From positions 1 to 64,000 of the forward strand of contig NZ_FRCX01000010.1 of NCBI RefSeq assembly GCF_900143065.1: 64,000 nt of DNA. The letters run 5' to 3'. The first letter of the stretch is position 1, and each line of letters starts with the position of its first letter. Positions 61,994 through 64,000 of this stretch are shown here, one piece after another. The translations under genes and the position numbers were made by a program. Source of the DNA: Duganella sacchari (GTDB taxonomy: Bacteria; Pseudomonadota; Gammaproteobacteria; Burkholderiales; Burkholderiaceae_D). Under the pieces are notes generated by a model. That model did not search any database. It was not told the DNA's origin and was given only the letters and a program-made list of their open reading frames with translations.

Positions 61994-63235
61994 TTATTCG
62001 CCTTTAATGGCGCGGGCAAACGCTTTTTGCGCGTCTTCCGGCGACTGGTTCTTGTTCCAGTAGCTGGTCAGCACGTCCTGCAGTGCGCCGGTGGTATCCG
62101 GTGAAGCCAGCATCTCGGTATTGGGCAGCTGGCGCGACTTGTCGCGCATGATGGCCAGGCCCTGGCGCGCGCAAATATCCAGCTGTGATTCATCGACGTC
62201 GCCGCGAATCGGGATCGCGCCCTTACGCGCTGCGAACGCTACCTGGGCCGTTGGAGACGTTACCACATTGGCCAAAAGTTTTTGCGCCTTGATGGCATTG
62301 GCGTCATTCGTTTTCGGGAACACGAAGGCATCGCCGGCCACGATGTACGGCGCCTTCGGTCCAAAGCCCGGGTAGCAGCCGAAGTCCTTGCCCGCGACTT
62401 GTTTGGCAGCGGCGAATTCGCCCTTGGCCCAGTCGCCCATGATCTGCACGCCGGCTTTGCCCTGTACGACCATCGCGGTCGCGTCGTTCCAGTTGCGGCC
62501 TGGCGAGCCAGCATCCACAAAGCCTTTGAGCTTTTTGAATTCGACCAGCACCTGTTTGAAGGCGGGCGACATGACGGCTTTCTGGTCGCGGTCGCGGTAC
62601 ACCTTCAGGTACAGGTCCGCACCACCGACCATGGCGAAGATGGCGTCGAAGGTGATCTTCTCCTGCCACACCTGGCCACCGAAGGCCAGCGGCACCACGC
62701 CTGCGGCTTTCAGCTTGCCCAGCTGCGCCAGGAATTCTTCCCAGGTTTGCGGCTCGTTGGTGATGCCGGCTTTTTTATATGCGGCTTTGGAGTAGAAGAA
62801 CCATGCAGGCATGTGGATGTCCACCGGCGCCGCATAGAAGTGGCCATTGATCTTGATCGCTTGCAGGATCGACGGCGGCATGATCTGGTCCCACTTGCCG
62901 GCGATCGCGACGTCATCGACGTTATTCAGCAGGCCCTGCTCCACGAAGTCGCGGAACTGCTTGGAGGTGTTGAACTGCGCTGCGGTCGGCGCATTGCCGC
63001 CGACGATGCGGTTGATGGTGGTGGCGCGCGACTGGTCGGCGCCGGCGATAGCCTGGTCGACCCACTGGCCGCCCGCCTTGTTATAGGCTTCGGCGAACTG
63101 CTTGACTGCGGCCGACTCGCCACCCGAGGTCCACCAATGAATGACGGTTGCTTTCAACGGCGCTTGTGCATGAGCTGCACCACTTGCTACCAGGGCGAGC
63201 GCAATGGCGCTGCCCAGCTTTGAGGCTTTGTACAT
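61994..63235 (-). CDS. Sugar ABC substrate-binding protein
   Basis: 413-aa periplasmic protein of extracellular solute-binding family 1. The signal peptide ends near AHAQA. The mature protein begins LKATVIHWWTSGGESAAVKQ. Trp-rich clusters (WWTSGG, PAWFFYSK, WEEFL) are consistent with sugar stacking. The substrate is unknown, but the adjacent GH1 gene suggests beta-linked disaccharides such as cellobiose. Starts 49 bp after the GH1 stop. Confidence 0.93.
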   Translation of the reverse strand: MYKASKLGSAIALALVASGAAHAQAPLKATVIHWWTSGGESAAVKQFAEAYNKAGGQWVDQAIAGADQSRATTINRIVGGNAPTAAQFNTSKQFRDFVEQGLLNNVDDVAIAGKWDQIMPPSILQAIKINGHFYAAPVDIHMPAWFFYSKAAYKKAGITNEPQTWEEFLAQLGKLKAAGVVPLAFGGQVWQEKITFDAIFAMVGGADLYLKVYRDRDQKAVMSPAFKQVLVEFKKLKGFVDAGSPGRNWNDATAMVVQGKAGVQIMGDWAKGEFAAAKQVAGKDFGCYPGFGPKAPYIVAGDAFVFPKTNDANAIKAQKLLANVVTSPTAQVAFAARKGAIPIRGDVDESQLDICARQGLAIMRDKSRQLPNTEMLASPDTTGALQDVLTSYWNKNQSPEDAQKAFARAIKGE

Positions 63236-63284
63236 ACTGTCTGTCTCCGTGAGGGCGTCGAGCGCCCCATTCTATTCGTACAGC

Positions 63285-64000
63285 TTAATTTTTGGACGCT
63301 CTCTCCGCCAAAAATTGTGTAACCAGTTTCGCGCTGCGTTTCGGCGTGCGCTTTTGCGTGGCATAGTCGACATGGATAATACCGAAACGGCGCTCATATC
63401 CAAAGGCCCATTCGAAATTGTCCATCAGCGACCAGATAAAGTAGCCACGTACATCCACACCGGCTTTCACCGCCTGGTTCACTGCCTCCAGGTGGCGGTT
63501 CAGGAAGGAGATGCGCTGGTGGTCATCGACCTCGCCATCAATGACACGATCGTCAGTGGCCATGCCGTTTTCGGTAATGTAAATCGGCGGCAGATTAGCA
63601 TACTCCTGGTGGAAGCCGACCAGCAGATGGCGCAGGCCATCCGGGTACACTTCCCATCCCATTTGCGTGCGCTCCACGCCGTCCAGATCGACTTCGGTGT
63701 AGCCGTGCTTACCGTCGCTCACCACATTGGTGCGGAAGTAGTAGTTAATCCCCAGGAAGTCGAGCGGCGCGCCGATGAGGTCCATGTCGCCATTGAGGAT
63801 GGTCGGCTCGGCGCCTGGCCACAGCTCCCACAACGCGGAGGGATAGGATTTCTTGAGCAGCGGATCGAGGATCCAGTTATTGTGCTGCAGCTCAAACAGC
63901 CAGGCGGCGCGCTGGCCGGCCGGGCTGGCGTCCGTGCTGGTGCCGCGCCCCACATTGGCGACGATGCCCACTTGCGCTGCCGGATCGTTGGCGCGCAGGT
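63285..64000 (-). CDS. GH1 beta-glucosidase, C-terminal part (5' end off window)
   Basis: About 238 residues of a glycoside hydrolase family 1 enzyme are visible; the frame is open to the right edge. YITENGMA contains the catalytic nucleophile Glu (TENG). DFLGINYYFRT, GYFIWSLMDNFEWAFGYERRFG and the substrate-binding Trp/Phe/Glu cluster are family-typical. It should hydrolyse beta-glucosides in the cytoplasm after ABC uptake. The acid/base Glu (NEP motif) is beyond the window. Confidence 0.93.
   Translation of the reverse strand, partial: LRANDPAAQVGIVANVGRGTSTDASPAGQRAAWLFELQHNNWILDPLLKKSYPSALWELWPGAEPTILNGDMDLIGAPLDFLGINYYFRTNVVSDGKHGYTEVDLDGVERTQMGWEVYPDGLRHLLVGFHQEYANLPPIYITENGMATDDRVIDGEVDDHQRISFLNRHLEAVNQAVKAGVDVRGYFIWSLMDNFEWAFGYERRFGIIHVDYATQKRTPKRSAKLVTQFLAERASKN

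Overview
The window is high-GC chromosomal DNA. Gene content points to a betaproteobacterium, most likely Oxalobacteraceae (Duganella, Massilia or Janthinobacterium group): a Pseudomonas/Burkholderia-type secreted lipase with its foldase, WEEF-tailed chemotaxis receptors, HME-type RND pumps with NodT-family channels, a TonB receptor beside a sugar ABC operon, and GGDEF enzymes. The genus is inference; no rRNA or tRNA gene is present. No CRISPR array, prophage or replication origin was seen. No stretch over about 300 bp lacks a gene.

Layout. 1-355 is the right end of an IS3-family element that has cut off a small unknown gene (356-563), followed by a purine/pyrimidine-strand inverted repeat. 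726-10613 holds ppnN, a POT peptide transporter, glpD, the PBP1A gene, a tetR gene with a palindrome in its promoter, and the lipase-foldase pair. 10614-14195 holds an 11-residue-repeat coiled-coil membrane protein, an MCP and a diguanylate cyclase. 14330-23005 is mostly housekeeping: 5'-nucleotidase, mfd, serB, a GAF-GGDEF cyclase, low-molecular-weight phosphatase, a YfbM-like protein, an alpha/beta hydrolase and a small membrane protein.

22977-25681 is a two-gene DNA-repair operon (radical SAM protein, then a DUF4130-UdgX fusion) behind a near-consensus LexA box. 25679-34121 holds a second MCP, an AT-rich divergent promoter, a TauD-type dioxygenase with an MFS exporter, and, converging on them, an operon of four genes joined by 4-bp overlaps (creatininase-like, YVTN beta-propeller, MetC-like, HisC-like). 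rimO and a lacI-type regulator follow.

36657-56327 contains two similarly organised metal/drug-type RND loci. Each has adaptor, pump, outer-membrane channel and a small lipoprotein on the minus strand and a divergent two-component system on the plus strand. The second locus continues through a MipA-like porin, an alpha/beta hydrolase with Cys in place of the nucleophilic Ser, an acyl carrier protein and a ketoacyl synthase, suggesting envelope-stress or export functions coupled to acyl-chain chemistry.

56385-64000 is a sugar-uptake region: TonB receptor with a perfect LacI-type palindrome upstream, a 35-bp perfect inverted repeat, and an ABC importer operon led by a GH1 beta-glucosidase that runs off the right edge. 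Together these would import and hydrolyse a beta-glucoside-like oligosaccharide.
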